Shown here in pieces: positions 1 through 6,681 of a stretch of DNA of 10,602 bases. The translations under genes were made by a program, and so were the position numbers. The stretch covers positions 1 through 10,602 of the forward strand of contig JAURNB010000023.1 of assembly GCA_030830415.1 (NCBI GenBank), written 5' to 3'. Origin of the DNA: Acidimicrobiales bacterium (GTDB taxonomy: Bacteria; Actinomycetota; Acidimicrobiia; Acidimicrobiales; Ilumatobacteraceae). The notes beneath the pieces are model-generated. The model was given only the letters and a program-made list of their open reading frames with translations. It had not been told where the DNA came from and made no database searches. Every line of letters starts with the position of its first letter. Positions within the stretch are counted from its first letter, which is position 1.

Positions 1-2
1 TG

Positions 3-1937
3 ATTATTAGTGAGACCAAGGAACAAGGCATTGACGCAGCAGAAACTGTTGTGGTCGATTACGAACCATTACCTGCAGTGCTCGATGTTGCCGACGCGCT
101 CACCGATACGACAGTTTTATTTCCTGAAGCAAAAACAAACGTGGTCTTCACCTTGCCCACTCCGGCAGACCCATCTATTTTTGCCAATTGCGAAGTGGTT
201 GTCGAGTTAGCAATTGAGAACCAACGTGTTGCGCCAGCGCCAATGGAAGTACGTGCAGCAGCAGCAACATGGGACGGCAAACGACTCACACAGTGGGCAT
301 GTAGCCAAGGAGCGCACGGTGCGCGTGACGGCTTAGCAGCAGCTCTTGGTCTTGCTAAAGAAGATGTACGCACTATTACTCCCGATGTGGGTGGCGGGTT
401 CGGCGCAAAAAATGGTGTGTACCCCGAAGAAATTTTGGTGGGTTGGGCTGCAAAGAAATTGGGTTACCCCGTGCGCTGGACCGAAACACGCAGCGAAAAC
501 ATGTTGGGCATGGGCCATGGTCGTGGGCAACGCCAAATAGCAAAAATGGGTGGCACGCGAGATGGGCGCATTACTGCGTATCGCCTTGAGGTATTGCAAG
601 ATGCTGGCGCCTATGCGTGTATTGGTGCTGTCTTGCCCATCATGACGCGAATGATGACAGGTGGCGTGTACGACATTGCCAATATTGAATACAACTCGTA
701 TTCACTTGTTACCAACACCACGCCAATGGAGGCATACCGCGGTGCGGGTCGGCCTGAGGCAACGGCGGCAATTGAACGCACCATAGAAATGTTTGCGCAA
801 GCTTGTGGCATCGATTCCACTGAAGTGCGTCGCAAGAACTACATCAAGCCATCTGCATTTCCACTCACTACATCTATGGGTGCCGCTTACGATTCTGGTG
901 AATACGAAAAAGCACTCGACATGGCATTAAGTGCATCGGGTTACCAAGCGTTACGTGCTGAACAAAAAGCGCGCCGCGATCGTGGCGATGTTGTGCAGCT
1001 CGGTATTGGTGTTGCGTCGTATGTAGAGACCACAAACCCCATGGGTAGTGGTGAGTACGGTGCCGTGGAAATTACCAACGACGGTGGAGCCATTGTGCGC
1101 ACTGGTTCTTCATCGCACGGCCAAGGGCACCACACCTCGTGGGCAATGATTGTTTCTCAAAAAACGGGTATCCCGATGGACAAAATCGAGTTCCGCTTCG
1201 GCGATACCGACGATATTGAACGCGGTAACGGCACGGGCGGTTCGCGTTCACTGCAAGTGGGTGGCACTGCTGCTCAAATGGCGGCAGAAAACGTCATTGA
1301 AATTGCACGCCAAAAGGCTGCCGACCTACTTGAGGCAGCACCAGAAGACGTGGTGCTCGACGCAACAACTGGTGCATTCCATGTTGTGGGTTCGCCACGG
1401 CCAAGTAAAACATGGGCCGAAATTGCTATTGCATCGCCGGTCGCTTTATTTGCCGAAGCCGACTTCACACCAGAGGGTGCAACATTCCCCTTTGGTACTC
1501 ACGTGAGTGTCGTTGAAGTAGACACCGAAACCGGCTCTGTTGCCATTGTGCGCCACATTGCTTGTGACGATGCGGGCACCATTTTGAACCCGCTCATTGT
1601 TGATGGCCAAGTACATGGTGGCGTTGCCCAAGGTATTGCGCAAGCGCTACTTGAAGAAGTGCGTTACGACGATGGTGGTAACCCCATCACGTCAAACCTC
1701 GCCGACTATGCCTTTATTTCTGCGGCAGAGTTGCCATCATTTGAACGAGTTCCTATGGAAACTCCAACGCCTCGCAACCCATTAGGCGCAAAAGGTATTG
1801 GCGAAGCCGGAACAATTGGCGCTACTCCTGCAGTGCAGAATGCCGTTATTGATGCAGTGCATCATTTAGGCGTGCAACATATTGATATGCCATGTACGGC
1901 AAATCGTGTGTGGGCGGCGTTACAAAGTGTGCGTTAG
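3..1937 (+). CDS. Molybdenum hydroxylase large subunit, form II CoxL-like (5' partial)
   Basis: Molybdopterin-binding catalytic subunit of the xanthine dehydrogenase/aldehyde oxidase/CO dehydrogenase family, which hydroxylates small substrates at a Mo-cytosine-dinucleotide centre with FeS and FAD partner subunits. The frame is open from base 3, so the gene begins outside the window; 644 residues are visible and roughly 130-150 N-terminal residues are missing compared with the usual 770-800. Visible hallmarks are the early DAAE...VDYEPLPAV segment, the cofactor loop GGGFGAK (390-410), the active-site loop AYRGAGR (732-752) and the GEAG motif whose Glu (1803-1805) is the expected base catalyst. 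AYRGAGR is the form II signature, whereas proven CO dehydrogenases carry AYRCSFR, so CO oxidation should not be assumed and the substrate is unknown. The small and medium subunits are not in the window. The stop codon directly abuts that of the convergent gene. Confidence 0.93.
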   Translation: MISETKEQGIDAAETVVVDYEPLPAVLDVADALTDTTVLFPEAKTNVVFTLPTPADPSIFANCEVVVELAIENQRVAPAPMEVRAAAATWDGKRLTQWACSQGAHGARDGLAAALGLAKEDVRTITPDVGGGFGAKNGVYPEEILVGWAAKKLGYPVRWTETRSENMLGMGHGRGQRQIAKMGGTRDGRITAYRLEVLQDAGAYACIGAVLPIMTRMMTGGVYDIANIEYNSYSLVTNTTPMEAYRGAGRPEATAAIERTIEMFAQACGIDSTEVRRKNYIKPSAFPLTTSMGAAYDSGEYEKALDMALSASGYQALRAEQKARRDRGDVVQLGIGVASYVETTNPMGSGEYGAVEITNDGGAIVRTGSSSHGQGHHTSWAMIVSQKTGIPMDKIEFRFGDTDDIERGNGTGGSRSLQVGGTAAQMAAENVIEIARQKAADLLEAAPEDVVLDATTGAFHVVGSPRPSKTWAEIAIASPVALFAEADFTPEGATFPFGTHVSVVEVDTETGSVAIVRHIACDDAGTILNPLIVDGQVHGGVAQGIAQALLEEVRYDDGGNPITSNLADYAFISAAELPSFERVPMETPTPRNPLGAKGIGEAGTIGATPAVQNAVIDAVHHLGVQHIDMPCTANRVWAALQSVR

Positions 1938-2441
1938 TTAGAGCCGGCCAGGTGGGGCTGCGTCGGGGCGGTCTTTCCACATTTTCTTTGAGTCAAAGTC
2001 GAGTTTGTACTCTGGCTTCAACTCAATGACAATGCGCCCTGGTGAGTCGAGGTGTTCAAGAAAAGCAGCAGCGCCTGCGGGGTTGTCGGGGCGCACCGCA
2101 TTAGCGAGTTCGGGAAGCATCCAGTCGCGTGTTGCGCGGTCGTCGTGCACAATGCAGGGTCCGCGCAGCGACACTGTTTTTCCCGGGCCAATGTCGGTAC
2201 CAACAGAAGAGATCATGACCGCTGCGTAACCAGTGCGACGTATAGCGGCAACGCGTGGGCGAGTGGCGGCAGCGGTGAGCCAAATGCTTCCATTGCGCCA
2301 GAGGTAGCTCATGGCGACGCCAAAGGGTTGACCCGCTTTATTGGTCCACATAAAGGTGCACTCAATTTGTGTGTTGAGTAACCTTTCGCGGAGGTCGTCA
2401 TCGAGCCAACAATCTTCTAGGTGTTCTGCATCTCTAGCCAT
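1938..2441 (-). CDS. PPOX-class flavin-binding protein
   Basis: A 167-aa protein resembling the pyridoxamine-5'-phosphate oxidase-like split-barrel family, which binds FMN, F420 or haem and is normally cytosolic. The recognisable part is the first half: a helix, then a strand pair of the type ECTFMWTN..GQPFGVAMSYLW, then GSIWLTAAATRPRVAAIRR, where family members contact the flavin phosphate; the C-terminal tail KLDFDSKKMWKDRP is also common in this group. The family is recognised from pattern only, and cofactor and substrate cannot be assigned. The ATG start is preceded by GGTGAAG, a weak ribosome site. It lies 33 bases after the alkyl sulfatase stop on the same strand, so it is probably the second gene of that transcript. 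Its TAA stop touches the TAG stop of the convergent molybdenum hydroxylase gene with no base between, leaving no room for a separate terminator. Confidence 0.82.
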   Translation of the reverse strand: MARDAEHLEDCWLDDDLRERLLNTQIECTFMWTNKAGQPFGVAMSYLWRNGSIWLTAAATRPRVAAIRRTGYAAVMISSVGTDIGPGKTVSLRGPCIVHDDRATRDWMLPELANAVRPDNPAGAAAFLEHLDSPGRIVIELKPEYKLDFDSKKMWKDRPDAAPPGRL

Positions 2442-2474
2442 GTCTTCACCGTAGCCGATGACGTGCAGCAGAAG

Positions 2475-4376
2475 TTATGGCTCAACGATGGAGAAGTTGG
2501 TTTGGAAAGTGTCGAGGTTGCCGAGCATGGTAATGAGAGCAGTGCTGTCACCTTCAATGAAGATGTTTCCCGCTTGAATTTGCTCGAGAAAAGTTGTGCT
2601 CTGTGTAATGACCTCAAGCAGGGTGTGTCGCGTAGTGATAATTGACGCTGCTGCCTGTGGGTCGTGACGACCAGGTGTTGAAAAGAGCGTGCGGTGTGAG
2701 ATGCCGACAAGCCATTTCTCGTTGATATCGGTAAAGGTCCAATTCAATGAGACTGTTACGCCGGCTACTTCGTCGGACTTCAAGCGAACAGCAAGTGTGT
2801 CGAATACTTGCTGAATAGTCATTGCCATCAGTAAACCCTTGGCGCGAATTTGTGTACGGGCTGCGGGGGGAGGGCCTTGGCGCAGTTCTTGAGCGCCCAT
2901 GAGATACGAATTACGAAAGGTGGAAGACTCAGCCTGGTAGCCAAGTTGCTCAAATGTGTCGGCTTGTAAGTGACGCGCTTCAGCATTTTCAGGGTTGGCA
3001 AACACAAGATGATTGAGGAGCTCCGCAACCCAGCGATACTCGCCACGCTCGAATGCCTCGCGTGCTTTTTGCAGTAATGCTGCTTCGCCGCCAGCGAGCT
3101 CAACGTATTTCTTGCCTGCATCACTTGGTGGCAATTTGTGAAGATTCGCAGGGTTGCCGTCGTACCAACTGAGATAACGCTGATGAACGGCCTTGACGTT
3201 GTGCACAAGGTCGCCGTAGTACCCGCGGGTGTGACTGTGCTCAAGAAAATCTTCCGGTAGTTCCAGCATTTCTGCAATTTCCGAAGCAACATAGCCATGG
3301 TTTGCGAGGCGCATTGTTTGATCATGCATCCAGCGATACAGGTCGCGTTGCAGCGTGAGGAAGTGAACGATGTCGGCATTGCCCCACCGTGGCCAGTGGT
3401 GAGATGCAAACATCAACGACGTATTTGCACCAAAGAGCTCGATGCTCTCGTTGATGTACTTCGACCAGCTGAGCGCATCACGTACTTGTGCCCCACGAAT
3501 GGGAACCAGATTATGCATGGTGTGTGTGCAGTTTTCTGCCATGCACAACCACCCATGATCGGGAAAGAAGAAATTCATTTCAGCAGGTGCTTCAGTGTCT
3601 GGCGTGAGTTGGAAAACAATGCGTACGCCATCAACTACGAGTTCTTCACCTGTGTACGTGATGTCTTCAGTGGGTGCAATGAGCCCCGGCGCTCCGAGGG
3701 GGACTGATTTTCCTAAACCAGAATCGATGTGACCAGTGGGTGAAGCAGGGAGTTGTGGTCCAAATTGGTAACCACTGCGTCGTGCCATGGCGGGGCCGGC
3801 AATGACATTTTCGGAAACCGTTTCATGCAAGAACCCTTCAGGTGCAATGACCCTGCACTTGCCAGCGTCAACATCGGCCTGGGTAGTGACTCCGAGTACG
3901 CCGCCAAAGTGATCGACATGAGAATGGGTGTAGATGACCGCAGTAACGGGTCGTGCACCTAAATGCTTGTTTGCTAGTTCAAGTGAAATGCGAGCGGTAT
4001 TTTCATTCGTGAGTGGGTCGATCACAACCCAGCCGGTATCGCCAGCAATAAAAGTGATGTTTGAAATGTCGTAGCCGCGCACCTGCCATACGTTGGGTGC
4101 TACTTCAAAGAGACCATGAATGACATTGAGTTGGGCTTGACGCCACAAACTGGGGTTAACGGTGCTGGGGCTTGGGGAGTCTTGCGAAATGAACGCGTAG
4201 CGGCTGATGTCGTACACCATGCGACCACGTTCGTCTTCAACGCGGCCACCTGGCCACTGCGCAATGAAACCGCGTTGGGCATTGTCGAAATCAATTTGGC
4301 TATTTGGTACAACAACCTGCGCATTGAGCTTCTGCGTATGTTGGCTGGCGTCTTTTGCGTGTTCCTGTTGCGGCAC
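2475..4376 (-). CDS. Alkyl sulfatase, SdsA1/BDS1-like metallo-beta-lactamase
   Basis: A 633-aa member of the group III alkyl sulfatases, zinc enzymes that cleave alkyl sulfate esters such as dodecyl sulfate to alcohol and sulfate. Residues 1-100 contain the family's N-terminal segment (FDNAQRGFIA, VYDISRYAFI); about 100-345 is the metallo-beta-lactamase domain with THSHVDHFGG at 150-159. Every metal ligand known in Pseudomonas SdsA1 has a counterpart at a constant offset of 18: H151, H153, D155, H156, E262, E281 and H326. About 365-500 matches the alkyl sulfatase dimerisation domain and 510-633 the SCP2-like C-terminal domain. No signal peptide is visible, unlike secreted SdsA1, so a cytoplasmic enzyme is inferred. 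The start is GTG: an in-frame TAG lies four codons upstream and no ATG occurs before residue 53, which is inside the conserved region. A short leader ORF overlaps this start. The physiological substrate is not known. Confidence 0.93.
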   Translation of the reverse strand: MPQQEHAKDASQHTQKLNAQVVVPNSQIDFDNAQRGFIAQWPGGRVEDERGRMVYDISRYAFISQDSPSPSTVNPSLWRQAQLNVIHGLFEVAPNVWQVRGYDISNITFIAGDTGWVVIDPLTNENTARISLELANKHLGARPVTAVIYTHSHVDHFGGVLGVTTQADVDAGKCRVIAPEGFLHETVSENVIAGPAMARRSGYQFGPQLPASPTGHIDSGLGKSVPLGAPGLIAPTEDITYTGEELVVDGVRIVFQLTPDTEAPAEMNFFFPDHGWLCMAENCTHTMHNLVPIRGAQVRDALSWSKYINESIELFGANTSLMFASHHWPRWGNADIVHFLTLQRDLYRWMHDQTMRLANHGYVASEIAEMLELPEDFLEHSHTRGYYGDLVHNVKAVHQRYLSWYDGNPANLHKLPPSDAGKKYVELAGGEAALLQKAREAFERGEYRWVAELLNHLVFANPENAEARHLQADTFEQLGYQAESSTFRNSYLMGAQELRQGPPPAARTQIRAKGLLMAMTIQQVFDTLAVRLKSDEVAGVTVSLNWTFTDINEKWLVGISHRTLFSTPGRHDPQAAASIITTRHTLLEVITQSTTFLEQIQAGNIFIEGDSTALITMLGNLDTFQTNFSIVEP

Positions 4377-4396
4377 TAGGCAATTCTACTCTGCAT
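4376..4396 (-). CDS. Possible six-residue leader ORF (MQSRIA) upstream of the sulfatase
   Basis: On the minus strand an ATG at 4396-4394 opens a six-codon frame ending in TAG at 4378-4376. That TAG shares its G with the GTG start of the sulfatase (TAGTG). The mini-frame has the better ribosome site: AAAGGTGAG at 4411-4403, six bases before the ATG, whereas the GTG itself lacks a well-placed site. Such an arrangement is compatible with translational coupling or re-initiation. An alternative is that a one-base change or sequencing error has separated the true ATG start from the sulfatase frame, since one added base would join them. No conservation data are available, so this is tentative. Confidence 0.35.
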   Translation of the reverse strand: MQSRIA

Positions 4397-4402
4397 TTCC
4401 AA

Positions 4403-4411
4403 CTCACCTTT
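4403..4411 (-). promoter_or_regulatory. Strong Shine-Dalgarno (AAAGGTGAG) of the leader ORF/sulfatase
   Basis: On the minus strand AAAGGTGAG lies six bases before the leader ATG and 26 bases before the sulfatase GTG. It is too far to serve the GTG directly, which is why it bears on the start choice. It implies that the transcript begins upstream of 4411, within the short divergent region shared with the SnoaL-like gene. Confidence 0.5.
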
Positions 4412-4427
4412 AGGCATGTTTTTGTCT

Positions 4428-4433
4428 TAATAT
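4428..4433 (+). promoter_or_regulatory. Possible -10 box (TAATAT) for the SnoaL-DoxX-SDR genes
   Basis: TAATAT fits TAnnnT and lies in an AT-rich patch after a run of T. It would place a transcript start near 4440, about 20 bases before the ATG at 4462. This fits the choice of 4462 rather than the in-frame ATG at 4432, which would overlap the box. No convincing -35 is seen at 17-18 bases upstream, so this is only a candidate. Confidence 0.3.
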
Positions 4434-4461
4434 GGGCGTATTCACCAATACTGGGGGGCCA

Positions 4462-4983
4462 ATGAGCAGTGATCTAGAAAAGCGTGTTGCGCGTCTTGAA
4501 GCAACCGAAGCAGTTCGGTATGCATTTCATCGTTATTTTCATGCAATCGACAACAACAACATCGATTTGCTCATCAACGAAGTGTTCACAAAAAACGTGG
4601 TGCTAGAAGTCGCCAACTATCCGCCAGGTAGCGGCAAGAACTTGTTGCTCGACACCGAAGAAAAAATTCGTGCTGTGTACGGCCCCATTAAGGCCGATGG
4701 TCACCGCCACAACGCCACCAACGTGTCGGTGCTAGTGAATGAAGACTCCACCGAGGCTCAAGTGACGGCTTATTTCGTCACCACTATTGCCTGGGGAAAC
4801 CAGGGCGGCATTTACGAAGGAACCTTCGTTCCTGCTAGTGACGGAACCTGGAAAGCCAAGCATTGGCTTGTTTCCAGCCAGTGGGGCTGGCGCCTGGCCG
4901 ATGCAGGTATGGAGCTTCCCGCCCCGTATTTGTATGAGCCTCCATCGGTTGGTACCAACCATGGCGGATATCAGCCGAAGTAG
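4462..4983 (+). CDS. SnoaL-like (NTF2-fold) protein
   Basis: A 173-aa cytosolic protein of the SnoaL-like/NTF2 superfamily, small cone-shaped alpha+beta barrels that include polyketide cyclases, dehydratases and ketosteroid isomerases. The pattern is typical: an N-terminal helix LEKRVARLEATEAVRYAFHRYFHAID, then the loss-of-function-style segment VFTKNVVLEV, a KIRAVYG helix, the RHNATNVSVLVN strand, and closing strands with YEGTFVPASDGTWKAKHWLVSSQWGW. HR-H-N in the middle is the region where catalytic His often sits in the related dehydratases, but no specific activity is assignable. An in-frame ATG at 4432 would add ten residues; 4462 is preferred because it follows a G-rich run (4453-4458) and starts immediately before the conserved helix. 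It is first in a plus-strand set, 48 bases before the DoxX gene. Confidence 0.8.
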   Translation: MSSDLEKRVARLEATEAVRYAFHRYFHAIDNNNIDLLINEVFTKNVVLEVANYPPGSGKNLLLDTEEKIRAVYGPIKADGHRHNATNVSVLVNEDSTEAQVTAYFVTTIAWGNQGGIYEGTFVPASDGTWKAKHWLVSSQWGWRLADAGMELPAPYLYEPPSVGTNHGGYQPK

Positions 4984-5021
4984 TTACTAATCTGCCTTTG
5001 GGCGGGGTTATTCATTTATTT

Positions 5022-5026
5022 GGAGG
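5022..5026 (+). promoter_or_regulatory. Shine-Dalgarno GGAGG deciding the DoxX start
   Basis: GGAGG ends five bases before the ATG at 5032. A TTG at 5020 opens the same frame four codons earlier but overlaps this site, so 5032 is the start. Confidence 0.75.
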
Positions 5027-5031
5027 ATCCC

Positions 5032-5451
5032 ATGGATGCAGTACTCGTTATTGGACGTGTTTTGTTCGCGCTTATTTTTGTTGCGTCGGGCATTAATCAC
5101 ATCACTAAAGCTGAACACATGACTGGCTACGCCCAGTTCAAGAAAGTTCCTGCTGCAAAAGCCTCGGTACTTTTGTCTGGTGTTCTATTTCTGCTGGCGG
5201 CCGCTTCGCTCATTCTCGGCGTATACGCCGACCTTGGCGCATTAGTGCTGGCTGTTCTGCTCGTCATTATGGCTGTGATGTTTCACGATTTCTGGAAGCA
5301 GACAGACCCACAGCAAAAGCAAATGGAACAAATTGCATTCTTCAAAAACATCTCAATGGCCGGTGGCGCATTGGTGATGTTTGCAGCACTCGCTGCATCA
5401 GATGAAGGTGCTCGCATTATTGGCCCGATGCTCACTGACGGTCTGTTCTAG
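5032..5451 (+). CDS. DoxX family membrane protein
   Basis: A 139-aa integral membrane protein of the DoxX family, named after a subunit of an archaeal thiosulfate:quinone oxidoreductase; bacterial members are mostly uncharacterised, with some linked to redox and thiol stress in mycobacteria. Four hydrophobic segments are visible at about 3-21, 45-63, 66-84 and 107-123. Family marks are the first helix GRVLFALIFVASGINH, the FHDFWK after helix three and FFKNISMAGGAL at helix four. The start is the ATG behind GGAGG. It lies between a SnoaL-like and an SDR gene on the same strand. Within the coding region at 5216-5231 there is a perfect 16-bp palindrome around GTATAC. Assignment to the family is firm; the cellular role is not known from sequence. 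Confidence 0.88.
   Translation: MDAVLVIGRVLFALIFVASGINHITKAEHMTGYAQFKKVPAAKASVLLSGVLFLLAAASLILGVYADLGALVLAVLLVIMAVMFHDFWKQTDPQQKQMEQIAFFKNISMAGGALVMFAALAASDEGARIIGPMLTDGLF
5216..5231. repeat. Perfect 16-bp palindrome inside the DoxX gene
   Basis: TCGGCGTA followed immediately by its reverse complement TACGCCGA. It encodes part of the loop between helices two and three. It may be chance, or a protein-binding site; nothing else marks it. Confidence 0.6.
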
Positions 5452-5463
5452 AAAAATTTGTCA

Positions 5464-5504
5464 GGTAGTGGTTGTCGCACAGTTCGTGTTCGTCAACCAC
5501 TACC
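5464..5504. repeat. 11-bp perfect inverted repeat between the DoxX and SDR genes
   Basis: GGTAGTGGTTG (5464-5474) and CAACCACTACC (5494-5504) are exact reverse complements around a 19-base loop. The hairpin starts 12 bases after the DoxX stop and ends 15 bases before the SDR ATG. No T run follows, so it is not a classical intrinsic terminator, although actinobacterial terminators often lack one. It could end the SnoaL-DoxX transcript, stabilise its 3' end, or act as an operator or translational element for the SDR gene. Confidence 0.6.
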
Positions 5505-5519
5505 AACAAGACTCGCCGC

Positions 5520-6161
5520 ATGACGGAATTGAGTAATCAAAGATTTCTTGTAATTGGTGCAAGTGGCGGGCTCGGCAGTGCACTCGTTGCAGCCTTAAAT
5601 GAAAAGGGTGCCGAGGTCATTGCCATTGCGAAGAGTGGCCCGTTCGGACTCGATATCACCAACGAAGATGCGCGGCGTCAGTTATCTGAACTCGTTGTTG
5701 CTCACGATGGTGTTGATGGAGTCATTATTGCCAGCGGACTTGTGGGCTTTGGTGTTCATGGAACACTCAATAGTGCCGAGTTAGCGCAGCTGATTGACGT
5801 TGACCTCGTTGCCCCGTTGCAGGTACTGAATGATCTTGTTCCGCATATTCGTGAAGGTGGAAACATCACAGTCATCACGGGTGCTGTGGTTGATTTTGCA
5901 ACATTGGGTATGGCCGCTTACACCGCTGCCAAAGCAGGCCTATCGGCAAGCTGTGCAGTGCTGCGCCGCGAATTGCGTTCAAGGAAAATAAGTGTTCTCG
6001 ATGCCCGGCCTCCACACACCGAAACTGGCCTAGCCACACGACCTTTGTATGGTCAAGCACCTGCAATGAAAGAGGGTCTCAGCCCCGCATCGGTTGCCGA
6101 GCGAATTATCGCTGGAATCGAAGCTGGTGAAACTGAAATCCCACCTGCTCTATTTAGTTAG
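5520..6161 (+). CDS. SDR-family oxidoreductase-like protein with altered catalytic site
   Basis: A 213-aa short-chain dehydrogenase/reductase fold protein, shorter than the usual 240-260. The nucleotide-binding loop GASGGLG is at 13-19, an ASG at 71-73 replaces the common NNAG, and the active-site pair Y134/K138 (YTAAK) is present. Counting 13 residues back from Y134, where the catalytic Ser normally sits, gives G121 in ITGAVVDF, so the Ser of the tetrad appears to be lost; T120 is the only nearby hydroxyl. The region between strand two and the NAG motif is compressed, which accounts for the short length. ATG at 5520 is chosen because the Rossmann strand begins eight residues later; a TTG at 5472 is in frame but lies in the hairpin. 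No strong ribosome site is visible. The stop overlaps the tail of the convergent gene by 8 bases. Substrate unknown. Confidence 0.85.
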   Translation: MTELSNQRFLVIGASGGLGSALVAALNEKGAEVIAIAKSGPFGLDITNEDARRQLSELVVAHDGVDGVIIASGLVGFGVHGTLNSAELAQLIDVDLVAPLQVLNDLVPHIREGGNITVITGAVVDFATLGMAAYTAAKAGLSASCAVLRRELRSRKISVLDARPPHTETGLATRPLYGQAPAMKEGLSPASVAERIIAGIEAGETEIPPALFS

Positions 6162-6648
6162 AAACGCGATCGGGTGCGTGAGCCTCAATGAGTGCGTCCA
6201 TGTAGTCGGCACTTTCTAGCTCGAGAGTTGAACACGAATTCAATACTTCAATCACTTGCGGGTCGGGATGTGTTGCCGCAATTCGCTGCCATGCCCCCGC
6301 ACCTTGACGCTCGGCATTTGCTTGAATGCGCAACTGGTCCCACACGGAAAATCGTGAGAAGACTTCGTAATAGGTGTCGAGTGCACCAGGAAGTGGAGCT
6401 TCAAGCTTCTCGCGCAACGATTCATCTAAATGAAAAGCACCTTCAATACGGTTGGCAATTTCATCTTCTGCTTCAGAACACTTCATGAGGCCCTCTGCGT
6501 GTTCTGGCAGCATTTCTGCCCAACCGCGATAGCGCGATGCAGCACCACGCTCAAGTAGAGCAAGGAAGCGCGGTGTAATTTCTGGTGGAACCTGAGAAAT
6601 GTATGGAGACAAGAGTTCGCCGAAGCGTGGGATGACAAGTTCGCTCAT
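6154..6648 (-). CDS. Unrecognised 164-aa acidic helical protein
   Basis: I do not recognise a family. The protein is 164 aa, rich in Glu, Asp, Ala and Leu, with no signal peptide or membrane segment, and appears almost entirely helical. Notable stretches are RGAASRYRGWAEMLPEHAEG (35-53), CSEAEDEIANRIEG (57-70), and two long amphipathic helices around 91-124 and 130-156 (DTYYEVFSRFSVWDQLRIQANAERQ; EVLNSCSTLELESADYMDAL). The spacing of acidic residues resembles a four-helix bundle, and a ferritin-like fold is conceivable, but no ExxH di-iron motif is present. ATG with AAGG seven bases upstream supports the start. It lies 33 bases downstream of the EamA transporter gene and is probably third in the Nudix operon. 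Its 3' end overlaps the SDR gene's by 8 bases in convergent orientation. Confidence 0.75.
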   Translation of the reverse strand: MSELVIPRFGELLSPYISQVPPEITPRFLALLERGAASRYRGWAEMLPEHAEGLMKCSEAEDEIANRIEGAFHLDESLREKLEAPLPGALDTYYEVFSRFSVWDQLRIQANAERQGAGAWQRIAATHPDPQVIEVLNSCSTLELESADYMDALIEAHAPDRVSN

Positions 6649-6681
6649 GGTGTGACCTTAGTGAAGTATCGGCGACGGGGT

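Noticed and set aside
2828..3409. A 193-codon open frame on the minus strand inside the sulfatase gene
   Set aside because: It is out of frame with a gene whose domains and catalytic residues are intact, and its composition is that of a frame-shifted shadow.
4432..4461. Earlier ATG for the SnoaL-like gene
   Set aside because: It overlaps the candidate -10 box, has no ribosome site, and adds residues before the conserved first helix.
5216..5231. The DoxX internal palindrome as a regulatory site
   Set aside because: A 16-bp palindrome is rare but not implausible by chance in 10 kb, and it sits mid-gene with no other signal; kept only as a repeat.
5472..5519. TTG start extending the SDR protein by 16 residues
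   Set aside because: The extension is Ser/Thr-rich, lies in a hairpin, and the Rossmann fold needs only the residues from 5520.
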